Origin: Hypoxylon rubiginosum
Taxonomy: Eukaryota; Ascomycota; Sordariomycetes; Xylariales; Hypoxylaceae
Assembly (NCBI GenBank): GCA_902806565.1
Contig: CADCXA010000056.1
Span: 62,001 to 126,000, forward strand
Length of the DNA stretch: 64,000 nucleotides
Direction of reading: 5' to 3'
Shown: positions 1 through 11,058 of the stretch, piece by piece
How positions within the stretch are numbered: the first letter of the stretch is position 1
Layout: every line of letters starts with the position of its first letter
The notes under the pieces: generated by a model
Databases searched by the model: none
Told to the model about the DNA's origin: nothing
The model's input: the letters and a program-made list of their open reading frames with translations, nothing else
Position numbers and translations under genes: made by a program

Positions 1-732
1 TGTGAATAAAGACGCCTCTTCCGCTGTCGTGGGGAGGAACCAACATTACCGATCACGCTCCCCCATCCAAGCGATGCTGTGCTCGGCCAAACCTTGAGTT
101 TGTTCTTGGCGCAGTACTCGTAAAGATCCCCGAAGGTAACCCCGGGCTCGACCACGGCGTAGCTGAACTTGTCGTTGACCTCCAATATCTTGTTCATCCG
201 ATGTAGATCTAGAGCGATGCACCCTGGGACGCCCGGTGCAGGCCCCCCGTACCTGATCATTCCACGTCAGCCTTTTCGTTTCTTTAGGCACAGTTGGCAT
301 AGTTGGGATATACCCCAAATTCTTCCCTCGAGAGAAAGTCCAGACCGGGATCTTGTATTCGTTTACTATCTTTAACAAGGCTTGAATCTCTGGTACGGAA
401 GACGGACTAGGGAAATCCAGCATTAGCAAGTCAGACCACGCCCGTCTGTAGGGGGTCCTCGCCTACCAAACTGCAGCGCTCGGCACGCTTCTTTCATGGC
501 CGGACTCGGGGATCTCGTAAGGATCGACGTAGTCTTTCAAATCACTGCCTGTGAAGACGGCATCCTTCCCGAGCGCCTCGACAATGGACTCTAGAGCAAG
601 GGCAAAGTCTTCGGGGCGTACATCAGGTGGCAGAACCGTCTCTATTTTTGCGAATAGAGGCTTCGAGAAGGCTTCGTCGTGAGCCGTCTGGTATAGCGGA
701 TCCGCGTATCTGGGTAGCGATTTAGTAGCCAT
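1..732 (-). CDS. VAO-type FAD-dependent oxidase, 5' part only (cut by window edge)
   Basis: N-terminal part of a vanillyl-alcohol-oxidase / 4-cresol-dehydrogenase-like flavoprotein, which oxidises para-substituted phenols using FAD. I read three exons, 732-467, 406-314 and 252 to about 50, with introns of 60 and 61 bp. Splicing restores the PCMH-type FAD-binding signature: CPSSVPEIQ, then WTFSRGKNLGYGG (intron 2 splits NLG/YGG), then GCIALDLHRMNKI and a SYAVVEPGVTFGDLYEY segment, ending at WPSTASLGWGSVIG. A fourth exon probably follows, because GTAATG at 49-44 looks like a donor. The start ATG gives MATKSLPRYADP with no signal peptide. The catalytic half and the covalent-FAD histidine region lie outside the window. 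Family is firm; substrate is unknown. Confidence 0.85.
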
Positions 733-1337
733 TCTGATCAGCTTGCGGGGGGGGGAAGGGGGAGATGCCGTCACGACGATTGTTAACGGGTGCTGGCGTG
801 AAGAGCTAAAGAGGAGCTGGGGTCCCTGGAAGCTGGGACACATTCCCCCTTTTTCAATCCCCGACCTATCTTCTACCTCTTGGCCATCAGGTTATGCGTG
901 CGGAGAGAGCAACGATGGCCCACTCAAGCCCGGGGTAGTCTGTCTACGGATATGTTGAGCTTCCCCAATTCTAGTCGGCAGTTGAACATCAAGCACCTAA
1001 AGTCCGCTGGATAATATCGAGGAAACATATCGCTTGGTATGTATTTCTAATGTACCTAGGTAGTTCTAACGTACGGCTAATCATTTTATTCACTTTCCTC
1101 CCGACTTGGAAATTAATTACCTACCTACCTAAGGTACCTAAGGTAGGAGGTAGATATCTAATTAACAACCAACAATGCGCGAAAACAGGTTCCTAATACA
1201 GGCAAAGGTACCTATCTACCTAGATGAAAGATAGGTAGGTACCTCGATGAATCAAAACGCAAAACAACCTCGGCTCCAAAAATCACCCACGCCAGCGGGA
1301 CTCCGTCGTCACCTATACTCTATTCGTCCACGTCCGT
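733..1337. other. Intergenic region between the VAO-type gene and the membrane-protein gene
   Basis: No coding potential that I can support. It contains a G-rich run near 747-763 and, at about 1040-1245, several copies of the TACCTACCTAGGTA-type low-complexity motif seen in many intergenic stretches of this window. Confidence 0.6.
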
Positions 1338-3313
1338 CTACAGATCAGCAGACACATCCCTGTGTATGGGGAGCAGATTCAGGAAGCTGTCCTTGACATA
1401 TATCATAGCATCGCCGAACGAAGATTTCCCCGATCCTGTGCTAGAACCCGCCGTGACGAAACCGCCTAAGCCAATGAAGAGGAGCGGTAAGAGGAAGACG
1501 ATAATCCCCCATCCTACGTGATATTTATCGATGAGCATCTTAGCCCAGAAGGAGGTAATAGCGGTGAGGAAAAGTAAGATGGCTGGGTGGGTTCGTAGGA
1601 GGTAGTAGCCATAGTCGAAGCCACTGTAAATGCAGACGAGAGCAATAAATACAGGCAGCAAGCCAACCCCGTGACGAGCCCCGACGTAAATAAGTTTTAA
1701 CAATTTCCATAACCAATGGAACCCCCAGGGGACCAACCCGCTCGATTCTTCGCCCAGGGACTTGATGTGGTCGTCCAAGCTGTAGGCATCGACGCGAGTA
1801 GGATCCGGCTTGATGAGACCCTGGTAGTAGACGACTACACAGTTTGTGAGCTCGACGATGCTCTGGCCTTCAACGGTCCCCTGCTGCATGTCAAAATCAA
1901 CCTCGCCCATAGGGATGCGCGGGTCCGGACGCAATGAGTCGCTGCCCTTGGACTTATTCTCGGGAATATAGCGGGTAAGCTTGGGGAATACGGCAAACTT
2001 GACTTTAGCACCGCGGAGGCGGTGTCCCTTCATAGTGGCAAGCTCTTCGGCGTTTCTGGGAGGAGTGAACGCTTCATTAGGTAGTAGCTCGTAATTCTGG
2101 CCGCGCGCTGCCGCCGAGGCTAGCGTCTCCCACCGCCTCTCGCGCGCATTGTGGAAGTCCCTGGATTCCGCGTACATTGGTATGTCGGCTTGGGTCTCGA
2201 TAGCGAAGTCCATGCGCGCACCTGGAGTGGCGGACAGGAACTGGAAAATGGTCGGCGAGATGGCAGCGCAAGTATGGATGATGCCCGCGTACCCAAGAAT
2301 GTAATGGAGTTCCTGTAGGAAAAGCTGCAGCGTGTATGCTTCCGCTCCGCCTATGGCAGGCCGTACTTCCTTCATCACGTTGAGCAGCGGCAAGAAGATC
2401 TTCGTGCTCTTGGCCGCCAGTTCGTCTATGCCGACCCAGAAGTTTTTAGCCACCAAATTTGATGCAAGGCCGAATCTGGCCTGGACAGCGCGCTGGGCCT
2501 TGCGGAAATAGCCTTTGTTTACCGGCATGTTAGTAAGATCAATTGACTATAAGGGGGGGCGAGGGTAGGCGAGGGGGCCGAAAAGCTTCGAGATGTCTTA
2601 CCTTCTTGTTCAATATTATTGGTATCCAAATATTCTAGTATTGTCTGGGTCTTCGGATCGGCCCCGAATAAGAGCTCGTTGAAGATCTTCTTTTCCATAA
2701 TCTGAGAGATAATGCCGACTATAAGCCATCTGCGCTGCGCCGGATTGTTCATAATAATGGACCACCCGCCCTTGGTTCGATCCTCCTGGGCGACGAGGCG
2801 AGTATACTGGAGGAACTGCGGAGTCAAGTTGGACTCCCAGACAAAATCGGCATTAGGTATGCGGCTGAAGTCTACGTTGCAGTCGAACCACTTCGTTACG
2901 AACTCAACTGTCTTGACATACAAATTCTTGTAATGCGTCTCAAAGAACTCGTCAGAGTAGTCGTCGGGATGTTCTGTAACATCTAACAGCTCCGCAACAT
3001 CGATGTGAGAGGGACGGACGTCGTACTGCAACTCGTTTTCGAATTCGAACCTTCTCTTCGCCGCCGTGGGTGCTTGTTCCTGTAGGTCTTCAAGGTCGCT
3101 AGGCTCGGCATTTACAATACTGCTCATATTCCACTCCTGCCAAGTCCCTGTTAACGTCTTCGCTTTGACCCATGGACTAAATATTCCCCATTTAAAGTCG
3201 GCTTGGCCGGCTATTTCACCATATATCTTCTCCAAGAAGGACGTGGCGGGCAGTCTCGGGAGCGGTGGGTGATAGACTGGGCGCCTCTGAGGCTGGGTCT
3301 GGCCTTGTGACAT
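1338..3313 (-). CDS. Conserved-looking fungal membrane protein of unknown function, 628 aa
   Basis: Two exons, 3313-2602 and 2512-1338, joined over an 89-bp intron (GTAAGA donor, TACTAAC branch site, AG at 2513). The junction is in frame and gives EQEG/YFRK; total 1,887 nt. I do not recognise the family. The N-terminal two thirds look soluble and acidic (DLEDLQEQAPTAAKRRFEFE; paired aromatic residues in FFETHYKNLYVKTVEFV). A central region holds hydrophobic stretches (LQLFLQELHYILGYAGIIHT). The last 130 residues carry about three membrane helices (LIYVGARHGVGLLPVFIALV, then AILLFLTAITSFWAKML, then GIIVFLLPLLFIGLGGFV) followed by a short Gly/Ser turn and a polar tail. No signal peptide. The start ATG (MSQGQTQPQRRP) is the first in frame. 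The gene is probable; function is unassigned. Confidence 0.8.
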
Positions 3314-4017
3314 ATTGACGTCGGAATACTAGTAACTAGGGTGTTCTTGGATATATTCTTAGATGCAGGCCAATGCTGAATCTGCTCGGTACAAGTCGAC
3401 TACGGTGGCACGAAGCGTAAATATGCTGAATTTGTTCCTGGTGGGCTAAAGAGAGTTCAATTATAGAAGATTAGAGACTCCATGAGACCAGGCGATTAAA
3501 GGCACTAGCGATAAACAGCCCTCAAAAAGTGATTGCATGAACAAAGACAGAGTTGGGCAACAACCTTAGACAATGACTGTGATTCTCGAAACATGATTGG
3601 ATGCGTCCGTAGGACTCCTACCGGATTCGGTTGTCTGGTGAAAAGGGAGACATTCCTCAGTTGCAAGCAGTGAACTAGCAACTCCTCTTCTTTGATAGCA
3701 CATAACTAGAACGTACAAAGTCAAAGTATTATGTTGTGTTTTCGGGTTTGCACTAACTAAACGTTGGCTTTCAAGAATATCCAGCCCTTACCAGCACGAA
3801 GCGCATTGTTACGGCTCGCAATGCTCGTACTCGAGTACCGAATAACGACATTATTAACTACCTATTTTCCTTGTTCCGTCATCTGAACACTATTGGTACT
3901 TTGTATAAGAATAAGACACCTCAGATGGGCCTACAGTCATCTACGCCTCTCAACTGTATTCAGCCATGGATCGAGAAGCGTCATGCGACGTCTATCTTGC
4001 CGTGGAGATAACCTCTT
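3314..4017. other. Intergenic region, about 700 bp
   Basis: Upstream of the 628-aa membrane-protein gene and downstream of the MARVEL-like gene, both on the minus strand. No ORF, repeat or RNA gene that I can support. Confidence 0.6.
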
Positions 4018-4974
4018 TCATTGGGCAGCGTGGTACTGTTGAGTGTTAACAGGTGCCTCGTAGATAGGCTGGCCAAGATTCACCGGATGGGGTTGGGCAG
4101 GAGTGGAAATATTGCCGGTAGGCTGAGCTGAGAGGGGAGAAGGCGACTGCGGTGGGTAGAAATTTTGCTGAGGTGGAGGAGACCCAGCCATTGGTACGGC
4201 CTGTTGAGGGTAAACCTGGGCGGCTTGAGGTTGCATCTGGAACTTCTCGCCGCCAATGGGCTCTCCGACAGGCACTTGGACGGGACCGGACGCTGTGCTA
4301 ACCGGCATGGCTTTGAGGCCGGCCTTTCGGTGACGATGTAGCATGACGCCGTGGATGGAAAGCGAGATGACGTATAGAAGACTATATCGTGTCAGTACCC
4401 GCTACGGCTCAAGGAAGCAACATTATAGACTTACAATTCGACACCACCTAGACCCGCTGCAGCGGCTAGGCAGCTACCATATACCGTTACTGCCGTTTCA
4501 TAGTCGCTCAGATCATTGTAGTCGTAGTAGTCGTTGTAGTAATCGCTCAATGAGCTATAGTATGCAAATGCGGCGGCGACTTGGGCGGCAAGAACGGCGA
4601 ATGAGATCAGCCAGAAGATGACGAGGAAAATATCCAACCCCAGAATAGCCCAATAGTTGTAAGCTTTTGGAGGACCATAACGCGCAACCAAGCAGTAGAT
4701 GCTAGTGATAAGAGTCACGATTGCCTAATGTTCGTGTTAGTCTCGACCTGTCGACTAGCTTTGTGAAGTTGTTGTGAGGTTTGCCTACGGTGAACAGTGT
4801 GAGGGCATCTCCAGCAAAAGCAATATAGACGATTCCAAAGGCGCTTAGCCCTAGGCATATGATTGCTATGATCAACTGGATTATTCGGACGGCAATAAAC
4901 CCCCTAGGATAAATTGGAATATGCTCCTTCCCAGAAATTCGCTGGCTGGAGTATTTCGACGGCGACTGTTCCAT
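4018..4974 (-). CDS. MARVEL-like four-helix membrane protein with Pro/Gln-rich tail, 279 aa
   Basis: Three exons, 4974-4789, 4724-4435 and 4381-4018, with introns of 64 and 53 bp; the spliced frame is 840 nt. It has four predicted membrane spans at roughly residues 26-48 (FIAVRIIQLIIAIICLGL), 63-78, 86-117 (WAILGLDIFLVIFWLISFAV) and 140-170, where exon 3 completes the last helix as GVEFLLYVISLSIHGVML. A Tyr/Asp-rich loop (SDYYNDYYDYNDLSDYE) separates helices 3 and 4. The cytosolic tail is rich in Pro, Gln and Ser. This layout fits fungal MARVEL-domain (membrane-associating) proteins, which sit in plasma-membrane or secretory-pathway membranes. I chose the ATG giving MEQSPSKYSSQ; no upstream in-frame ATG was found. 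The fold call comes from topology, not sequence identity. Confidence 0.8.
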
Positions 4975-6761
4975 CTTGGAGGTGAGAAAACAAACAGGGT
5001 ATAGCAAACAATACTAGAAGAGTCTTACTCGTTGAGAAATTCGTAAGTCAAATAAATTGGGGGAGAGAAGAGTCGATCATTGACACGGATAGGGGGGTTC
5101 CATCTTTCTCATATATGTTCAAACGCCCTGCCTTTTGGGTATCTGCAGACTAGGAACCCTTACTCTAGCTGTGACTCGACTGCTTACCAAAACACTCTTA
5201 GCTTGCTTCGTGATAGGAGGACGAGATAAAACCCAGTAGCTAAAGGCATATTTCACCAGTATGCCTTGCACAGGGATACCGGTAGCTGAAGAGGCCACTG
5301 CAAGCCACTCATGCAGCCAGTGCAATATCAAAGGCATCTACCTAGTCTCTTAGTTAGATGCGTCCAATGTCCTTAAACCAGAACAAGCATAGCTGCGAAT
5401 AGAGACGACAGTAGAACGAGGGGGGCCGCCGACGGCGCTTGGGTACTCTTGATATCAACAAATTAAGATGAGATTAATGTGTGATTTGTAGAGATGCGGC
5501 AAGGGTATGGGGTATGGGACAGGGACGCTACGCTGCGGCTGAGTTTCGAAGCATGGGTATCGTTCTCGTTACTCTTGACACTAGCTGAAACGAGATCAAT
5601 ATAACTTCAGTCTTCTACTACGTACCCGCAGCAGGACGATGCTAGGTACTGCGAAACACTCCATGTCTCTTGTATTAAAGACTTTGAGATATCTTTAACC
5701 TAGGTAGGTATTCTTGTAAGCTGCATACCTACCTACCTACCTTGGAAGGTATGTATCTAGATGCCTGTTTCTCGAAAAGGAGGAGGTATGGTATGCTAGG
5801 CACCTACTTAACGTAATAGAAGCCGAGATGCTTTCGCGGACGCCAACGAAGCAAAGCGTCTGTCCACCTGTCTGAACCTTTTCCGTCTAAGAAGCAGAGT
5901 GGCCTTATGAAGGGTCTTTTTCTAGTAGGATTACTGCTTGGCAAGGATAGTTCTCATGGTAATTAGGTGGCTTGCGGCTGATAGTTGTCACAAAAAAGTT
6001 TTTGATAGAAATCACACGTGGCTTACTCTTGTTTTCAGCTACCTATCAGCCTATGCATGAGACGAGTGTTCAAAGCGGAAACAATCTCCACAAAGGTGCG
6101 GTGACACTATTTCGCTAGCCCACGATTAGCTAACGCAAGCGAGATAACTCTTCATTGGTCTACCAGCAAGCTAAAGATCTCAACTAGTATTAGCTTTGCA
6201 ATAAACTAGTACATAGTAGGTAGGGTAGGCTGGCCAAGCTGCATAGTATATCTTGGATAGGAGCGGCAAGCTGACTACCTCCTCGCCAAAGACCTCCATA
6301 ATATAGGTAATTAAAGATATCTTCTGAATGGGTGGGAAGTACCTAAAGGTTGGTAGGTTAATCGCTGATGACATTTTCCTTACGTTATAAAGTTTCACCT
6401 TTGTTAGCAGAGAGAAAGGGGCGTAAAGTCCTTTGACCAAAGAACTATATAAAATTTAAGCATTCAGGATTAGAATAACATCTTTTAAGAGCGCTACAAT
6501 TGCTTTCTTAATCTCAGCTAGTCTGTTCGATCGAACAATCCTAATGGACTTAGCGTTGTCTCGTGTGAAAACATGAATCGTTGGCAGTTTAAAGATCTCG
6601 CAATACTATATATGTATGTCTCACTTCTCCATGAGCGAGGTTCTACGGAACCACCAAGCCACCAATCCTTCCAGAGTCCTTAATATTCTGTGCTGTAAGC
6701 GTCAGGTCTTCATTCCAGTAAAATACTTTTTTTGACACACGGAGAATCAGTAAGCTACGAT
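4975..6761. other. Intergenic region, about 1.8 kb
   Basis: No gene I can support. Short open stretches at 5119-5337 and 6180-6440 lack family features and look like chance. TACCTACC/TAGGTAGG low-complexity copies occur at about 5699-5770. Local AT content rises after 6.2 kb. Confidence 0.55.
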
Positions 6762-6956
6762 ATGCCGGATAAAAAAAACCAAGAGCAGGGTCAGGGCGAG
6801 AAACCCGTGAAGCCAGTTCCTAAGAGCCAAGCGTACGCAAACCCCAATGGAAAACTTCTTTCCACATACTCGGGATCAAGCAAGAACCCGAGCGGCTATG
6901 TAGACAGGCCGATTCTAAAGCCAAGACCATCAGAGAGAAAATATGTTCAGAAATAA
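6762..6956 (+). CDS. Doubtful small ORF, 64 aa, Pro/Lys-rich
   Basis: An ATG-started frame of 64 residues, rich in Lys, Pro, Ser, Gln and Gly (MPDKKNQEQGQGEKPVKPVP at the start, ending RPILKPRPSERKYVQK). No signal peptide, membrane helix or recognisable domain. Composition is coding-like rather than random, so it may be a short protein or one surviving exon of a decayed gene; the ANL pseudogene lies 0.6 kb away. Low confidence. Confidence 0.25.
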   Translation: MPDKKNQEQGQGEKPVKPVPKSQAYANPNGKLLSTYSGSSKNPSGYVDRPILKPRPSERKYVQK

Positions 6957-7534
6957 GTTGTGAGCAGCTGAACCACCTCTAACCCATACAAAAAGTAGTC
7001 AGCTCGTAGAAATTTAGTAGTGATGTATATGTATGAATAGAATATATTATCACTTATTTAGCAGCAGAAAGATACCTGTCTCCTAGGTAATTAAATGTGG
7101 CTAATGGAAATATTATAATTAACCTAACATGGTCGGTCGATAGGGACTTGTTTATAATGTACTACCAGGTTAATGCTAGATATTCAAATGACTTCCATTC
7201 ATTCAAGAAGCTGTTTTAGCTAAGCCGTCGGGCCTAATCGAGGCATCAATAAAAGCTCTTAGAAAGTGAGCGTAACTTACAGAGAAAATTAAGGGTCCAA
7301 AGTTAGTATATAGGAGGTAATACAATAGGTGCGAAGATATATGCCGAATCTTTGGTTCAGAGTGTCATAGGGTCAGCCACGCGATAAAGAAATCTAAGGG
7401 CTACCAAGCTCCGGGTACCGGTATATACAAGAAGCAAGAACAAAGGGCATAGTAACAAAGGGCTCTATCCCGTATCTTGCCTCCCTCTCGTACCAACCAA
7501 CAGCCGGGTGGTGAGGGCTAGGAACCTACCTGGT
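6957..7534. other. Intergenic region, about 580 bp
   Basis: AT-leaning sequence with no supported ORF between the doubtful small ORF and the ANL pseudogene. Confidence 0.5.
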
Positions 7535-8345
7535 TAAGGCCTATCCGTGACCCAAGCATTTGGAAGCTCCGTCAGCTGGCTCTCATCCCAGGTTGCGCCG
7601 ACTCCGCCTTCAGTCACATTCGGATGGGAGTTGATACAGGTTTCTAGCTCACCTAAAATCATTTGTACTTGATTAAATATTTTGTCTCCTTCCCACCACG
7701 CTTACTTTTCCTTGTGCGTCGATAGTGGACATGTTTCCAGTGTTGTACCAGCCCTTGATCGGAAATCCGGCCTTGTTCACCTTCTCATTGAATGCGTAGC
7801 CCCGCGGAAGGTTTAGGCCTCTTAGCTACAGCTTGCCTGTCCCGCTGTCGAGAGAAAACTCGCTAGCTTTCTGGTAAGCAATGTACCCATCGCATCGGCT
7901 TCAGTCATGCCATATACTTGTATAAGCCCCCACTGTGCCTTGCTTAGTAGGCGGTCCTTCAACTCTTGCTCCAGGGGCCCGCCAACGTTGATATACTAGG
8001 CGCGGGTAAAATCGAAGCATTCTGTGATATCCAAGTCAGCTATTCGGCATACTGTACTAGGGACACCTTGAAAAGAGGTAGCTTGATCAGAGCCGACCAG
8101 CTTCGCGACTTTCTCTACGCTGCAACCCGGCATCGCATGATGCAGCATTCTGGTGTAAGGCCCGAGGAAATGCGGCAACGTGGTCATGGCAATACGAGTC
8201 CGGGGTGTAAAGGCTACCGTTCAAGAAGCCGGATGAAATTGCTCACTATCGTGAGCAAGAAGCTGATAGCAATTCGAAACGAAGTTGTAGTGTGTGAGTT
8301 CAACTCCCTTTGGCTTGCCTGTGGTGCCGGATGATAAGTGAATTG
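7535..8345 (-). pseudogene. Decayed ANL-superfamily acyl-CoA ligase / adenylation-domain gene
   Basis: Fragments of an AMP-binding enzyme (4-coumarate-CoA-ligase-like or NRPS-like adenylation domain) read on the minus strand in the right order. The A3 core [10 protein letters not shown] is at about 8332-8303. Then comes PHFLGPYTRMLHHAM to ADLDITECFDFTRA (8187-7996), an in-frame TAG, and YINVGGPLEQELKDRLL with the A5-like VYGMTEADAMG. After a frameshift and a probable deletion there is KL, another TAG, then LRGLNLPRGYAF and the A8-like GWYNTGNMSTIDAQGK. After a second shift, LETCINSHPNVTEGGVGA is the C-terminal subdomain. At least two stops and two frame changes make it non-functional. Both TAGs could come from CAG by C-to-T change, as RIP would produce. 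The N-terminal part upstream of A3 could not be read. Confidence 0.85.
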
Positions 8346-9443
8346 AAGTTAGGGGGTCTTCCGCGTCCGGCCATGGCCTATCTCAGCGGCTTTTAGCGCA
8401 TGGCCATACCATTATAACATCAAAATTAGGGGCAGAAGAGGCTGATTCTCACATTAGACTTTCAACTCAATCGGCCCGGGCCATAGATTAGCTCAACTCT
8501 AATGGCAAGGAGGTTTCCTTTCAAGGAAGTCTGCCCTGAAGGTGATTGGCGTAGCGCAGTAGCGTCGGTAACTAAGTCATCTATGGGGAAGTGCAGCGCT
8601 AGCCTAGGGTCCTGTACTCCCTGTATTCGGGGCAGCAGTTAGCGAAGCCAGGCACCTGGCTGACCTGGCTGGCACCTTACTAAAGCCTGTTGATCCCAAT
8701 TTAATATGCCTTTACCAGATCTTACCGCCACCTAATCTTGACAACTTCTTGATCCTCGAACTTGTCTCCACTGCCTCTATTGTCTCCAAGACATTTGGAC
8801 GGTGCTCTGTTCTTCCAAGTTGACGAAATTGCCCCTAGTAGAATTGCGACTACATCCAGGTAAGAGGTAGCTTAAGCAAACAACCGCCATATACGAAGTA
8901 TTACGAGGTATATATCGAGAATGTAGGACCTACCCCGCAATCGTCTCCTCACGAAACCCCAGGATTAAGTGTTGGCACAAGATGGAGAAAGATGGAGAAG
9001 TGCAACGTTGATCTAGAAATCCCGTCCCTTCCATGATCTTTACCGAGCATTTCACCTGGATCCCCCCCCCCCCCCCCCCCCCAAAAAAGCTGCTCACTCG
9101 CCTTGCACGAGGAACTTCGTCCCGCAAATCGAATCACACGCCATGTCCCTAGGCGCTTGCTTAGGTCGAGCTGGCTGCAGACCGCATGGATCCGACGCAG
9201 GTAGGAGCTGGGAAATGTCGTTCCACGGCAGTGGTACCGCATACGAGAAGGTGCCTAGGACCTAGACCTAGGTAAAGAGGAGTATTTAAAATGGACTGAT
9301 CCCACCCGAGTGCGCTCCTTCTAAGAATTGTTCGTCTTGTTTGCCTTGGGATGCCGAGGTGGACAGTTCAAGTCAGACTCGACCGAGCTTCTCTAGTATC
9401 TCCCTAGCCGAATATCTGTTTCTAGGTACAGCATTCCATCAAG
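8346..9443. other. Intergenic region upstream of the GH43 gene, with possible further ANL remains
   Basis: No intact gene. 8700-8870 may hold badly broken N-terminal ANL sequence (on the minus strand, PNVLETIEAVETSSRIKKL resembles that region), but I cannot confirm it. It includes a 21-C tract at 9062-9082 and a TATTTAAA box at about 9283, 160 bp before the GH43 start, a plausible TATA element. Confidence 0.45.
9062..9082. repeat. Poly(C) tract of 21 followed by six A
   Basis: Twenty-one consecutive C residues, then AAAAAA. By far the longest G/C homopolymer in the window. It lies between the ANL pseudogene and the GH43 promoter. Confidence 0.95.
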
Positions 9444-10758
9444 ATGAAGGGAGCACTACTGGGTTGCTTTCCTATCCTCGCTTCCTGCTTGGGAATCAGC
9501 ACAGTCACTGCTCAAGTATTCGATCCCAACAAGGGTAGTTCTTCAGGATGGGACTCGGCGGTGGTTGGGACCAACAAGACGACCAACGCGACCTTCTCGA
9601 ACCCGGTCATGACTCTTAATGTCGGAGATCCATTCATGACCAGGTATTCTGCTGACGGCGAGGACTGGTACCTGTTTACGTATACCACGAATTCCAACAT
9701 CACGCTGAAGCGTTCGAGGTATCTTACCGACAACTGGGATAATGTAGAGAGCCGGGTCGTCTTCAACCCGGACCCTACGAGCGGAGAGCCTTGGTCAACC
9801 AGCTTGTGGGCTCCCGAGATTCACAATATATCTGGCTCTTGGTATATCATCTTCACGGCTACGTCGGACGGAGACAACCCGCCGCCACTGCTAGATGCCT
9901 TATGCCCCATTAACTGTCCTGTAAGTCTCAATTATACGCCGGGATAGTGTACTACCGCTACGTCGGGAGTCGAAAACACAAGATGACATTCTACGATGAT
10001 TTATCGTAAATCTGGACTGATAGACGTTGGTGTAGGCCATCAACCATCGCATGTTTGTTCTCGCAGGGGATGGTCCTGATCCGTGGACGGCAAGCTTCAC
10101 GATGAAGCCCATGTTAGACACGTACGATCAATTCGCCATCGACGGGACGTATTTTCACTTCGAGGACAAGCTATACCACATCTACTCTTGCTGGGAACAA
10201 AAGTACTCCTCATGGCCCGCAAATCTCTGTATCACACGCATGTCAGATCCGTGGACTATCAACTCAACCCTCCTAGAACGTCGAATAATTAGCATCCCCA
10301 ACGAGCCCTGGGAACAAGTCCCCTACGGCCGCCCCATTCGTCTCGCCACGAACGAAGGGCCACAGCAGCTCACCAACCCGAACACGGGCCAGAATTTCGT
10401 CATTTACTCGGCAGCGCGTGTAAATACGCCGTTCTACTGCCTTGGGATGCTCGAGCTCGTTGGCAACGATCCCATGGAGTACCAATCCTGGCGCAAGCAC
10501 ACAGGCGGCTGCGTCTTCCATCAGAACTCCGTGGCGGGTGTTTACGGTACGGGCCACGCGAGCTTCGTCACCTCGCCCGACGGCTCCGAGGATTATATCG
10601 TCTACCACGCTCAAACCACGCCGAACCCGGCCGCGGACTTGTATCGGACGGCTCGCATACAGAAATTCACGTGGAACGAGGACGGCACGCCGAAATTTCC
10701 ACTCGCGGAGAACGGCCCGTTCGTTGTACCGGCTGGGCAGCAAGCTTTGGCACAGTGA
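9444..10758 (+). CDS. Secreted GH43 glycoside hydrolase, probable alpha-L-arabinofuranosidase type, 399 aa
   Basis: Two exons, 9444-9920 and 10036-10758, with a 115-bp intron (GTAAGT donor, TAG acceptor). The phase-0 junction gives CPINCP/AINHRMFVLAG. The N-terminus is a secretion signal with likely cleavage after VTAQ (about residue 24). The five-bladed-propeller family GH43 uses an Asp base, an Asp pKa modulator and a Glu acid. Candidates here are D62 in NVGDPFM, D195 in FAIDGTYFHF and E266 in TNEGPQQL, each in the usual context. The mature enzyme should act outside the cell on arabinose- or xylose-containing plant polymers; exact specificity cannot be read from sequence. Length is normal for the family, and no binding module is attached. 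A TATA-like box lies near 9283. The neighbouring CAP protein gene is also secreted, on the opposite strand. Confidence 0.93.
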
Positions 10759-11058
10759 TAGACACTTACTTAATAGAAGGTAGCTACCTATCTGGTATAT
10801 ATAATATGAGAAGAATTGTCTCCGTTCTGTTCAGATGTTTCTATTGATTGGGAAATGCTTCTAATCTGGTATTGTATTCTCCCAGTCCGAGGCAGAACTC
10901 CATTTTAGCACTCGAGGTAGTATATATCGTGTCGTCGTACAACATACAAAATCATATAATACTTTGGTATATATCAAATCACGCCCAAAGAAACCATAAT
11001 CCTCAAAGTAGCCAACCCAGGAAATAACCTCAAGCTGTAACTAGCATCCCCCCTTTTT

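Noticed and set aside
5119..6440. Short minus-strand frames of 72 and 86 residues
   Set aside because: No start context, splice partners or recognisable features; consistent with chance.
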